From NCBI GenBank assembly GCA_949825065.1, contig OX463863.1, forward strand, positions 20,112,251 through 20,176,250: a DNA stretch of 64,000 bases. Reading direction: 5' to 3'. Under the pieces are notes generated by a model. It was not told the DNA's origin and searched no databases. It was given only the letters and a program-made list of their open reading frames with translations. The translations under genes and the position numbers were made by a program. Position 1 is the first letter of the stretch. Each line of letters opens with the position of its first letter. Shown here piece by piece: positions 21,880-32,858 of the stretch. This DNA is from Odontocerum albicorne. Taxonomy: Eukaryota > Arthropoda > Insecta > Trichoptera > Odontoceridae.

Positions 21880-23821
21880 CCCTTGCCGATCTGTGAACGG
21901 ACAAGAGTGACCAAGACTTATATTTTATTTAATTTCTCAAAATATACTGCTTGCAGGGTCTTCATACTTTATGTATTCCTCATCGAAGCCTCTATGATTT
22001 GAATGATGTCATTACGAAATAAAATCATTCATAAATATCAACAGAAATGAATGATATTAAATCGAGAATTGACGAAATGTCAAAACACTGCGTATGACTC
22101 ATTCTTTTTTGACAGTTAAGATTTTACGAGTACATTCATTCCAGGGATTGCTAACCAGTTTTATAATCCTATTATTTTTTATCTGGTAGGGTAATACTGC
22201 GGCGTACGGACATCGGGGCAAACGGTACACCTCATTAACGTTTTACTCATGCCAAACCTAGTTATACATGTTGGCCACCATTGTGAGTATTTTTCTCAAT
22301 GTCAGTAGTGTTGCGCTCCGCATAAAAACAGTAATCTGGTAATATCTCAATAATTTTTGAGATATTTATTATTCTTTGTGCCTGCCATAAATAATCTCAG
22401 AGAGATAAATCAAGGTCACCGTGTAGTTATGGAAATGGTTCAATCACAGTATGGCACGAACAGGAGGATAACCACAGGTATTTTTATTACCTCCATCAAA
22501 TTAGCCGATGATCTTTTATTACAATGTTTAACTCTAACTGGCACGCTTCGAAAAAAATAAAAGAGAAATCCCACTTGAATTTTTACCGTCTAGAGAGAAA
22601 ACAATTCATAGCAGTATGTTTGGTTTTGCTGAAAATAAAATACTTGTTTCGTATGTACCACAAAAAAATAAAGCAGTATTATTATTATCCACTCAATTCA
22701 ATGATGCAGAAATCGACAATTCAGAAAAACAAAAACCACTGATTATAAATCATTATAATAATACGAAAATTGGAGTAGATACGGGAGACCAAATTACTTG
22801 AGAGTACTCTTGCTCAAGGTCAACGAGAAGATGGCCTTTCCGTCTTTTTATGGAAATTATAGATATGGCTGCATTGAATGCATACCTCTTATGGATAGAG
22901 AAATATCCAGAGTGGAAACAAAATAATTAATACCACCGAAAACATTTCACAAGAGAGTTAAGTTTGGAATTGGCAATGCCCAATATCCTAAAAAGGAAAA
23001 ATAGCGACATCAAATATCACAAGCAACAACATGATGCTTTCAATACTGTTTTAACATATTGTGGCGGTCAATACCCGAAACATCGGTATATAATACCTTG
23101 TTGGCACCCTGTGAGGTCCTCAAAAGAAGAAGTTGTGTGTTTTGTTCAAAAAATTCGAGAAAAAGAACCAGGTTATTCTGCAATATTTGTCAAACATCTG
23201 TGTGTTTAGTACATAGAATAGAAACAACATTTATTTCGTGCCCCAATTGCGAGACTTTCTCCACAGGATTAAATTTTGATTTTATATGTTTGTCCTATTT
23301 TTAATTTTGACCTATTTTCAAAGTGTTTATATTTTCCAAATGGCATATTTTATTGATTTGAATTTCGTGTTTGTTTTTATATTATTATTTTTGAATTTAT
23401 ATATTCATTTTATATTTTGTTAATATGTTAATTATTGTTTTAATTCGAATTATATTTTTATTGCCAAAAAATACACGCTACATGTTATTGTATAATTTTA
23501 TGCTTTTTTTTTTAAAAGGTTGGAGACCTCTTTTCAGTCATGCGCATTCTGAACGTTGCGCAGACCGAACAACGCAGTGGGAAAATGATATTCTCATAGA
23601 AATATCCCCTCTCTGTTTCAACTCTTATTTTATCATTTCTTACACTTATTTTATATTATTCGACATTTTATTATTGTACATAATTTATTGATGTTTATAG
23701 CTAATTACAAAAAAAAAACTAATAGATTTTGCATAATTTTAATATAAAACATACATGTTTACTGTACCCTCAGTGTCCAACACCGTTACTGGCGTAAATT
23801 TTTAGCACAGTTAGGGAAGTT
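21880..23821 (+). mobile_element. piggyBac-like element, 1.94 kb (family T1)
   Basis: TTAA at 21876-21879 and again at 23822-23825. The uninterrupted single TTAA is preserved at 9112-9115 in block B copy 1, so the ends are exact. The termini CCCTTGCCGATCTGTG and inverted AACTTCCCTAACTGTG match at 11 of 16 positions. It carries the C-terminal half of a transposase. A deleted relative lies at 2999-3890. Confidence 0.88.
22357..23275 (+). pseudogene. piggyBac-type transposase, C-terminal half, inactivated
   Basis: DDE transposase of the piggyBac family (TTAA-specific). Broken + frames give in order: GHRVVMEMVQSQYGTNRRIT, TGIFITSIKLADDLL, NKREIPLEFLPS, VSYVPQKNKAVLLLSTQF, YNNTKIGVDTGDQ (third catalytic Asp kept), TRRWPF, and the Cys-rich tail CVFCSKNSRKRTRLFCNICQ. 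The second catalytic Asp, expected in a TTDNFFTS-like box, is Gly-Ile here. At least three frameshifts or stops are present. The N-terminal half is absent. Confidence 0.8.
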
Positions 23822-23825
23822 TTAA

Positions 23826-24196
23826 TAACACCCACACTTCATAACTCGGTATTTAAATAAATTCAAGTCAATCTAAATACTTCAAAATTTAAACTGAAAA
23901 TATATCAAAGTAATATAAAATAAATTGTCTTTTAGTATAAAGTGTTCATTTTGTCATAGTGGTTAATTTGATGAATTGGCTAGGAAGGTTTACTACTGTT
24001 TCAAAGAGAGAACTAAAGTGGGGAAAAGAACAATGCTGGAAATATATCAAAACATTGGATAACACAAGAACAGGGGATTTTTCTAACAGACAATGATTTA
24101 TTTGCGATTTAAAAGTCTCACCGCCCGCGTGATCTTAGATGATTGTTTCATGCCGAGCCCATAGTGTTTTTGTTTTGTCTTCTGAGAAAAGGGTTC
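23826..24196 (+). repeat. block B copy 2, distal part
   Basis: Continues block B after the TTAA element, matching 9116-9480 including the first bases of the Jockey-like LINE. Confidence 0.75.
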
Positions 24197-24416
24197 GGTG
24201 GACAAAATTATCTTTAAAAAGTATATTTTGCTTTGAATTCAAACGGGAAAACCACATTCAAATGCCTTATGACTGAAGCCTCTAAAACCACTTCTTGCAA
24301 TCCTTGGAAAATCTTGAAACCAAAAGAAGCCAAATGCTCAGGTCCCACTTTTCGTCCTATATTACCCCCTTAATGAGGAAGGAAATTGGAGACCTCTTAT
24401 GATGCCCAAACACTCT
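24197..24416. other. unassigned interval
   Basis: No match elsewhere in the window and no convincing frame. A broken + frame reads NPWKILKPKEAKCSG and may be old LINE sequence. Confidence 0.4.
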
Positions 24417-24420
24417 TTAA

Positions 24421-24955
24421 CCCTTCCTTACCTGTTTTGTGTAAGTAGTGCACATTACATCTAAACACTTTATAAATATAATAAATACTGGGTTCAGATT
24501 TTAGGTATTCCTCCGTAATACATTTACGCATTGAATGAAAAAATAATATTAATAATAATTAGCACTTATCGGCCACATCAGAGATATTATGTGAAAATCC
24601 GGAGTAAAATCACCAATACAATCAAATGTGTGTGTGTGTGACGTAGGTATATTCATTCTAAAAACCGCTATGGGTGAGGAAACGATGCTATTCACGTCTC
24701 ACTCTCACTACTTCTGTACATGGGAACGGAAGAAATAGAATCTCAGTATGCTCGCTTCAGTAGCTGTCGGACATCCATTTGAGGTGGTCTCTTCGCCCGT
24801 TTTGAGAACGTCGGTCGATGTTTTTTTTTCATGTTTTCAGTAATTAAATCTCAATTATTATCACTTTTAACTTCAAATTTAATTAATTTAAGCGATTGGC
24901 TATGAATATTCTTATTTTTCCAATTTTAAATCGCTCATTTTTATATGTGTATTGT
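24421..24955 (+). mobile_element. TTAA MITE family T4, copy 3, right-truncated
   Basis: After TTAA (24417-24420) it starts CCCTTCCTTACCTGTTTTG and follows 10995-11540 with insertions, including a short GT microsatellite near 24627. The right terminal repeat is missing. Confidence 0.65.
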
Positions 24956-24961
24956 GACTAA

Positions 24962-25031
24962 GATATCGGACTGTTAGCGCATCGTACGACAGAGACGACG
25001 CTCAACAAACGATGTGTATTATTTACCGCCG
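24962..25031. mobile_element. right half of palindromic MITE
   Basis: Contains GGACTGTTAGCGCATCG and ends ATTTACCGCCGGGTACTGTA, the right arm of the element at 56001-56161. Confidence 0.6.
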
Positions 25032-25088
25032 GGTACTGTAATTCGTACTTCATTAATAATTTTGATTTTTATGTGTCTGATTTAGCCA

Positions 25089-25510
25089 ATAATTAAATTG
25101 ATTTTATAGGAATGTTTATATGCTGTTGAAGAAAAAGAGAGTGTTGAACCCAGTAATAAATATAATAATTGGGCAACAATTGAGAATGTTGAAATTGTTG
25201 AAGGATCTGACTTTCCAACACTTCTTTCTTAGAAACAGAACGGAGGGATATGCTTCTGCTGTCTGATGATAATTGGGCAAATTTGATAAATTATGTTTCT
25301 GTGGAAGTACTCTACAGTCTCGTCAATGGAAGTACTCTACAGTCTCGTCAATATTATCTATACTATACAGTGTTCCAATCCAAATGCAGTATAATATAGT
25401 TTAAAAGTAAAAAAATTACTTTATAGTAGTTATATATAGGGCGGGAATCATGCAGGGAGAGAATAGGAACCCTGGTTTGCAGAGTGGTAGTACGTCCTCT
25501 CCCCGGCCCA
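25089..25510 (+). repeat. block inverted relative to 55540-55935
   Basis: About 420 bp matching 55540-55935 in inverted orientation. It contains a short acidic peptide frame (25089-25233) after a possible acceptor ATTTTATAG, then an antisense LINE fragment like 38890-39090, then a GGGAGAGAATAGGAACCCTG end. The interval 25511-25689 holds nothing recognised. Confidence 0.7.
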
Positions 25511-25689
25511 CACCACCTCCCCTAGACCTCCACGGGGAGTGTTGGGTGATGCCTGTCCTCTTTTACAAAGCTCTCCGCCGATCTGTACATCTTGCAGTTA
25601 TATTGCTTAATAGTAAGTTGAGCATATTACCGTATTCATACTTTATATACATATTTTTTTTAAAAGAATGGATATGACTGAAGTCATAG

Positions 25690-26540
25690 GTATTCTTGTA
25701 ACCTCGAACTCTGGATGGAAAAACCGCCAACTCTGTAGCTAATTGTAAACAAATATGTATGTGTATAACATACCGTTATTTCATTGGATTTTGCAGCACT
25801 TTGAACATTGCCTTGCCTTATTCAATAATGCCAATGCAAGGAGAATCTTCTTCCCACGGCTCATAGTATAAGATAATAACAAATATTTTTTCAATAAAAT
25901 GCTGCGTAAGACCAACTTACAAAATGTCAGTTAGTCAACAGGTTACTTATTTGAGGTTATGTCGTAAGTGTGTCAAAAATGTGATTAATAAACAAAAAAG
26001 CAGTAAAATGTGATTCATAAGCAAAAATGCGGCGAACGCATAGACACTTGCTGTCTTTTTGCTTATAAATCACATTTTACTGCTTTTGCTTAGAAAACCC
26101 TAGCATTTTGTAAAATTAAAGAAGACATTGTCAATTTTTGTACTGAAATAAATGGTTAACTGTATTTTTTCTTATGGATTATGGTTTAGAATTTGATATG
26201 GGATATTGCCTCATACTTTGTTTAATTTCTGATTTTATCCCATTAGCTGCGTTTTTGCTTATGAGGGCAGTAAAGTCGATCGTTTACACTAACCCACCAT
26301 CAGTATACTATACAGGAACTAGCATTAAACAGAGTTTCTCAATTCAAAGAATTGCTGTCCCGCTTAAACCAGTATTGCCGCTCACATCGAGCCGTCCTAG
26401 CATTATCCTCGGACTAATGCGGGTACCCTACCTGAACCGCTATCGACCTACTGTATCGCTTCCATATTTAATAAAATTGTAAAATTATTTTCTTGAGTTG
26501 TCATTGTCACCTTGAGCCCCTTGTATACGCTTCTCTAGTC
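25690..26540. repeat. left edge of duplicated unit U1
   Basis: Matches 56165-57000 (U3) and in part 42670-42920 and 43420-43610 (U2). It contains a ~96-bp near-palindrome around 26000-26095 built on AAGCAGTAAAATGTGATT and its inverse. No coding frame is conserved between copies. Confidence 0.75.
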
Positions 26541-26820
26541 ACGGTAGTAGTACCATAGAGACATTTAATTTTTCTATCAATATAATACAAAAAAATCCAA
26601 AAATTCACACAGTTTTATTGACAATAAACATAACATTAATCCAGCCAGTGTCCAGGATAGTGCATCATAACACAGGCTATTCATTTATTAAACAGTAAAA
26701 CAGCAAAGTATAACACCTGGAAAACTATTTCAAAAGTTATGAAAAATAATAAAATTATAAGTTAAAAATTTAGATTATCGATTCTGCTTTTTTTAAAAAT
26801 GAATTTATCGCTGGCTTTAA

Positions 26821-26964
26821 CCTTTTCCGGTCCACAAAAAACAAGGTTGTTTTTAATAAAACTATATTTATGTTTACAAGAAAAAAATGTCTAATGACAT
26901 TCGACATAGGACTCACTGGAATAAAGTCGATGTCGAATGACATTCGACATAAGACTGGAAAGGG
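26821..26964. mobile_element. TTAA-flanked MITE, 144 bp (family T8)
   Basis: TTAA at 26817-26820 and 26965-26968. Empty sites with a single TTAA are at 43684-43687 (U2) and 57262-57265 (U3). Ends CCTTTTCCGGTC and inverted CCCTTTCCAGTC match at 10 of 12. The interior contains the palindrome ATGTCGAATGACATTCGACA. Confidence 0.85.
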
Positions 26965-26984
26965 TTAATTTAACAATGTAATTC

Positions 26985-27397
26985 CACAATGCCGTGTCAG
27001 TATTTCTCTTCACTGTGATTCCTTGCATAAGATATTAAATAACCTTTCTCTAAGAATGTCTTCCCACAATTTCCATAGCGTTAAAGGCTCTTATCCACTA
27101 TGAATCCTTAACTTCTATTGGGACTGCTTCCCACACTGTCCACAGCTGTCAAGTTTCTCCAGCATGAATCCTTGAATGGAATATTAAGTCATTTTTTTTT
27201 TAAATATTCTCGCAAAATTCCTACAACTGCAGGGCTTCTCTCCAATATCCAACTCCCCTCTTTGTGTAACAGGAGAAATCCGTGTAAAGTGGATAAAAAA
27301 AAAATATATATATATATGAATCTTCAAATGGTGAATTAAATTTGCATTATCAGATAATGTCTTCACACATTTTTCATAGCTGTTGGTAGGGCATCTC
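26985..27397 (-). pseudogene. decayed 3' zinc fingers of ZF-M1
   Basis: Minus-strand finger landmarks continue past the ZF-M1 stop (CPTNSYEKCVKTLSDNANLI, CRNFARIFKKK) with stops and shifts. The same tail follows ZF-M3 at 57290-57601 and ZF-M2 at 43690-45518. Confidence 0.75.
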
Positions 27398-28365
27398 TCA
27401 ACTGTGAATCCTTTCATGAGATTTCAAATAATCTTTTCGTGAGAATGTCTTATCACATTGTCCACAGCTGTAAGGCTTCTCTCCACTATGAATCCTTTCA
27501 TGAGATTTCAAATTACCTATTAGTGAGAATGTCTTATCACATTGTCCACAGCTGTAAGGCTTCTTTTCACTATGACTTCTTTCATGATATTTTAATTGAT
27601 TCTTTCGTAAGAATGTCTTATCACATTGTCCACAGCTGTAAGGCTTTTCTCCACTATGAATCTTTTGATGAGATTTCAAACTATCTTTTCGTGAGAATGT
27701 ATCACCACATTGTCCACAGTAGTAAGGCTTCTCTCCACTATGAATCCTTTCATGAGATTTCAAATTAGCTATTAGTGAGAATGTCTTATCACATTGTCCA
27801 CAGCTGTAAGGCTTCTCTCCACTATGACTTATTTCATGATATTTTAATTCATTCTTTCGTAAGAATGTCTTATCACATTGTCTACAGCTGTAAGGCTTTT
27901 CTCCACTATGAATCTTTTGATGAGATTTCAAACATTCTTTTCGTAAGAATGTATCACCACATTGTCCACAGTTGTAAGGCTTCTCTCCACTATGAATCCT
28001 TTCATGACATTTTAAATAATCTTTTTGTGAGAATGTCTTATCACATTGTCCACAGCTGTAAGGCTTCTCTCCACTATGAATCCTTTCATGAGATTTTAAA
28101 AGTTTTTTTTGTGAGAATGTTTTATCACATTGTCCACAGCTGTAAGGGGTCTGTTCACTATGACTCTTTTCATGATATTTCAAATCACCTTTTCGTGAGT
28201 ATGTCTTATCACATTGTCCACAGCTGTAAGGCTTCTCTTTACTATGAATCCTTTCATGATAATTTAAATAGCATTTATGTGAGAATGTTTTATCACATTG
28301 TCCACAGCTGTAAGGCTTATCTCCACTATGACTCCTTGCATCATAAGATGGCTGGGCTTCAATAT
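27398..28365 (-). CDS. ZF-M1 terminal exon: exon-2 head fused to 11 C2H2 fingers
   Basis: A probable nuclear DNA-binding protein. The acceptor TTTTTTTCATAG ends at 28366 on the minus strand. The exon then encodes IEAQPSYD, the first residues of exon 2 in ZF-M2, and passes at about 28348-28335 straight into [13 protein letters not shown] and eleven fingers. The remaining exon 2, its intron and any leading fingers have been deleted in frame. Two fingers carry GDTF in place of DKTF. With exon 1 (29288-29471) the frame is continuous and gives 383 aa. A TGA in the last linker (AGT-TGA) closes it at 27398. Plus-strand frames over this exon are antisense shadows. Confidence 0.85.
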
Positions 28366-29287
28366 CTATGAAAAAAACAAACAAGTTCAAATCTTCTAAA
28401 GTAACAAAACAAATAGATAATATACTATCAACAATCTTATCTTAATATGGCATGGCTTTTAGCTACTATTATGTGACTCAAGAAGATTATAAAGTCGAAT
28501 GCTCAAGAAGATTGATGGAGCAGTTAATATACGAGTATGTAAAAGTCCCGAGTTAGGGGCGGAAGAAAAATATGGCCGAGGATTTGGTTCTCATCAGCAG
28601 AACTACCTTATATTTTATGGTCTTCAGATGATATTGATTAATTTTATAACAGTTTTAATGCCAAGCACTGAATTATCCACATATAAATCAGAACTGACAG
28701 GGCAGTGTGGTTATATAAGCGTTAATAATATTGAGTTTATATTACCAATTCAACATATGGTTCTAATTTTTAACAATCAGTACAGATACTGCCATCTCTG
28801 TAGTAGATCATGAACAGTTTTTTCACTTGTTAAGATAAATTCTGATCCACACATTGTCATTTTTCTTAAGTGATTATTTGATTTGATTTCCATTTCACAA
28901 CTTTTATGTGTTGCTTATTGGCGTTGCAATATATTTTGGTATAAATTAATATGAAGAACGAAATGAAACTTGTGCATTGCGTTTAATATTCTACGTGTTT
29001 TAGTGTAGTGATAACTTTGAATTTAATTTAAAATGAGGTATAGAACATAACAGAGAATCAACATACGGTGATTAATCAACTTTCCTTACAATAATGATTT
29101 GAATATTTTTCAAAATAAAAATGTTAAAAACATTCTAGCCTATAAGTACACACCACCTTATCCATGCCTGGTATGGAATAGGTGATGTGTACCTGTAGGT
29201 TAAACACCACTCATACAACATAAGTTAATTGATTGTCATATCTCACATATTTATTTTATTTTAACAATATGAGTTTATTAAGTTTAC
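28366..29287 (-). other. ZF-M1 intron 1
   Basis: Non-coding, bounded by donor GTAAAC and acceptor TTTCATAG. It matches the ZF-M2 intron in part (49060-49620), without the TTAA element found there. It contains a near-palindrome around GTACACACCACC at about 29150-29200. Confidence 0.65.
29278..29281. other. empty TTAA site for the element at 49621-50613
   Basis: Reads GAGTTTATTAAGTTTACTTG. In ZF-M2 this TTAA is split by a 993-bp element. U3 also has it empty at 59227-59230. Confidence 0.85.
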
Positions 29288-29478
29288 TTGGGTCTGTGGG
29301 ATTATCAACAACATGTCTGGAATCTGCGCTGATATCTTGCGCACATTCCTGTTTGATATCTGCCTCGCGTGCACTGATATCATCCTGGGAGGACACTGCT
29401 GCAGTATCTCCATCTTTTGCCTTTTCTTCTTTCACCATTACATCTGCACTTTTGTGTAGCTGAGGATCCATCTATAAC
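29288..29478 (-). CDS. ZF-M1 exon 1 (start codon and paired psi-K-x-E module)
   Basis: Acceptor TGTTTCCAG on the minus strand, ATG at 29471-29469, 61 codons plus one base, donor GTAAAC. It encodes MDPQLHKSADVMVKEEKAKD, DTAAVSS, ADIKQECAQDISADSRHVVD. VKEE and IKQE are 26 residues apart. Phase 1 at the 3' end. Confidence 0.8.
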
Positions 29479-29638
29479 CTGGAAACATTCACAATAGTTT
29501 AACAATGAGTTTATAATATGTTTACCCTTTGACATAGGAACTCATAAAACTATATTCAATGCCTGATATAAGTAAATGAATACATTCTTGACATGGTAAT
29601 CTTTGTTATTTGACAAGACACGACTTGCTTGTGCTCCC

Positions 29639-29684
29639 CTGATGATGACGAGGTGAAAACCTTGAAACCGGTTGGGTTATACCG
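29639..29684 (+). other. hammerhead-like motif (Penelope-derived)
   Basis: CTGATGATGACGAGGTGAAA, ACCTT, GAAACCGG and the TACCG arm in order, upstream of ZF-M1. Also present at 50978 (U2, with an insertion) and 59570 (U3). Confidence 0.4.
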
Positions 29685-31563
29685 TAACATAAAGTGGAAT
29701 AAACAGCATTTGATAAAACAAATTACAATGTTTTTAAACCTCCACAAAGTTAATGCCTTAACTATAAATAATATAATAATCTTCTTTGTTAGTGGTGGGT
29801 GAAGATTTGTTTTCCAGAACCTTTTTAAAATATCTATTATGTGTATGAACACTTGACACATGCATTACACTACATCTAAAGCTTAATGTGTTACTGTCCC
29901 ATATCAGAACCGAAATTTGCTCATAGATGACTCTAGTTGTCAATGTAGTGACTGTCAAACCGCGTCATTGGCGCCTTTTTCTTGTGTTTACATTTATCAA
30001 AAACTTTTAATCCTGAGGCCACGACCAACTACAATGTGTAGTGCAAGAAAATTGGTCCCTACGTACGACCAACTACACGTTGTAGTTCAGAGTATTCGTC
30101 ATGTTTATCTCCATGTATTTCGTTAATTTGACAATAAAAAACCAAAAGAAAAATAATCATACTATAGAGTCAAGTGTTTACTACAGTACACTTTAAAAAT
30201 ATTCTCCTTTTTACTTACAGAAATATTTTTAATTAATTCATGTCACATTACGTTTCGGCCATTCGCACACAGGTGTTAGTCATACTTTCCATGTGTGAAG
30301 TCTGTCGCTTGATGCTTGTCTGTACACGATATCCGCGCTTGTGTGTACACGATATCGGCGCGTGTATTAGTTTATTTTAGGGTGCCCATTATTTTGTACT
30401 CGACTCGGAGTATTCATTAGGTGAAATACTTCATTGTTTCATTTATTTTGTAAACATTTCCTTTAGTGTAGTGATCCCTTTGGATTTAGTATATTATTTA
30501 TGTTTATTATTTGAATAACACTAATTATTTAGTTGTTACGCATCATTTTGTGTTTTTTGGAACAAATACTGTTTTTTTTAAGGCTTCAAAATTAATGAGG
30601 AGTTGATCGAAAATTTTGCGCTGGATTGCGATTCAGATGTATCAATGAGTGAGGAAGAAGATTATATTCCGCAAAATTTGGTGAACTTAGAGCATACGGG
30701 TATAACGCCGGTAAACAGTGAGAGTGAAATTGGAAATTCTGAAATATTAGAAGAACATCCGCCCCAGTGAAATAAATTTTACAAATTTCTCCCCCCAGTG
30801 GGAAAGTGGCATTAACTTCCAACCAGATGTACACAATTTTAATGAACAATCTGGTTTAAGAGTGTGAATTCATCAATGAAGAAAGTCGTGAATTAGATTA
30901 TTTTGAGTTATTTTTATGTGGAGACATTGTGAGTAATATAGCAACTGAAACTAACCGATATTGTGATACTGTAAAATTGAAAACAATATTAGCTCCGAAT
31001 TCCAATTATACAAATGGAAAAATGTTGAAGTTGAGGAAATGTACGTGTTCATTGCCTTGACCATGGTTATGGCAGCAAACAAAAAGGGTCAAATCCTTAA
31101 ATATTGGTCATTAGACAAGTTCATTTCGACACCAATATTTGGAGAAATAATGCCAAGGGATAGGTACTCAATCCTAAGTATGTGGATCATTTCTCGGATA
31201 ATGAAAAACAACAACCAGGTGACACGACATACAAAGTAAGAGATTTTGTTGACTCAGTGTGTAGCCACTTTAAAAAATATTTTTACTCAAACGAGAATCT
31301 TTGCATTGACGAGTCGTTAGTATTATTCAAAGGCAGGTTGTGCATAAAACAATATCTTCCAGCAAAAAGACACAGATTTGGTATAAAACTTTTTGTGTTC
31401 TGTGATTGTAAAACGGGACTTGTTTTAAAACTCCTTATTTATTGTGGCGCTAAAACGGAAATACTAATACCAAATATGGAAGAAAGAATGTCGCAATCGG
31501 AGTTTTCTGGAAAAGTGGTTTTTCATTATTAGGTGATTATTTAGGAAAAGGTATTACAGTGTA

Positions 31564-32858
31564 CTAGGTTAGTCAAAAAGTTTTGAAAGCAGAAATGAAA
31601 ATACATTTTTTTTTGGGGGGGAAATCACTTTTATTGCTCAGTATAGTCTCCCATAAGATCAATACACTTGGTCCAACGATCTTCCAACTTTGTTGACCCA
31701 TCACGGAAGTGACTTTCTGGAAGGCCTGCAAAATACTCCTCTACGACGGCTATAACCTCTTCGTTTGATGAAAAATGCTTTCCACGAAGGAATTTTTTGA
31801 GGTGTGAGAACAGCCAGAAGTCAGAGGGAGCTAAATCTGGCGAATAGGGTGGATGCTGCAACAATTCGTACCCCAATTCACTGATTTTCGCGATGGAATT
31901 TTGAGCTGTGTGAACAGGTGCATTGTCTTGATGAAAATAGATTTTTTTCTTCTGCGAACCGGGTCTTTTTTCACAATTTTTTTCATCCAACTGGTCCAAA
32001 AGGTCACAATAATAATCAGAGTTGATTGTCTTACCAGTTTGGAGATATTCTATCAATAAAATTCCTTTTGCATCCCAAAAACTGACGCTAACACCTTCTT
32101 GGCCGATTTCTGGACACGAACTCCCTTCGGAGTCAAAGTGCCTGGTTCACACCACTCCTTAGCCTCTTGTTTTTATTCAGGATCATGGTGGTAGACCCAA
32201 GTCTCATCCATAGTGATGAATCGACGGAGAAAATCCTTTTTATCCTTTCGAAATTGCTCCAAATGTTGCTCAGAAAGTCGCATTCGAACGTGTTTTTGTT
32301 GCATTGTTAGCAAATGCGGCACCCATTGTGCACACAGTTTTTTGAAACCCAAAACTTCAGCCAAAATATGCCATGTTGTTCCATGTGAGATGCCTATGGT
32401 GTCAGCTATCACATCCACAGTCGATCGATGATCTTCCAAAACCATATCCTGTATTTTCGCTATGATTTCTGGTGTTGATGCACTTTTTGGACGTCCTGAG
32501 CGTGGATCGTCTTCAACGCTTGTACGGCCACGCTTAAACTCCAAAACCCATCGGTGAACGGTTAGGAAATGAAGGAGAAGACTCCTTTGATACTTTCACC
32601 ATCTTTGCATGGATCTCAGTAGCCGATAAACCTTCCAAAACAAAGAATTTAATCACTGCACGATATTCGGATTTTTCCATTGTTAACAAATACACTGACA
32701 CGTCAACTTCAAATGGCTTGTAAACAAAGAATGAATTGACAGATTGAAATGAAATTTTGAGTACGTTCTTATGAAAGATGAAATATTAAAATGGCGTAGA
32801 AATTTTAGTTTTCTACTGCTCCATAGATGTCGCTTTCAAAACTTATTGACTAACCTAT
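31564..32858 (-). mobile_element. mariner element, full length, 1295 bp (copy 1)
   Basis: TA at 31562-31563 and 32859-32860. The ends CTAGGTTAGTCAAAAAGTTT and inverted ATAGGTTAGTCAATAAGTTT are the terminal repeats, matching for about 25 bp. It split GTG-TAT-ATG-GAC of the host transposase, and removing it with one TA restores the frame there. Nearly identical to 47474-48752. Confidence 0.9.
31631..32680 (-). pseudogene. mariner transposase, three disabling changes (copy 1)
   Basis: D,D34D-type transposase; ATG at 32680-32678, stop at 31631. Parts seen: helix-turn-helix with EFKRGRTSVEDDPRSGRPKS, ITMDETWVYHHDPE (first Asp), FHQDNAPVHTAQNS (second Asp), HPPYSPDLAPSDFWLF (third Asp), FRDGSTKLEDRWTKCI. 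An extra base near 32563 breaks the N-terminus, a TAA replaces the Ser-Lys codons at 32173, and a further shift lies near 32080. All three catalytic residues remain. Confidence 0.85.

Noticed and set aside
27439..28371. Long + strand frames ([21 protein letters not shown] repeats) over ZF-M1, also at 44589, 46355-47212, 57667-58143 and 58171-58884
   Set aside because: They are antisense readings of the 84-nt finger repeat and repeat with the same period. The minus-strand frame has the C2H2 pattern and splice sites.
28366..28390. Upstream start of the ZF-M1 frame at 28390
   Set aside because: The bases encode FFID-type residues from the polypyrimidine tract. The TTTTTTTCATAG acceptor is shared with ZF-M2 exon 2.
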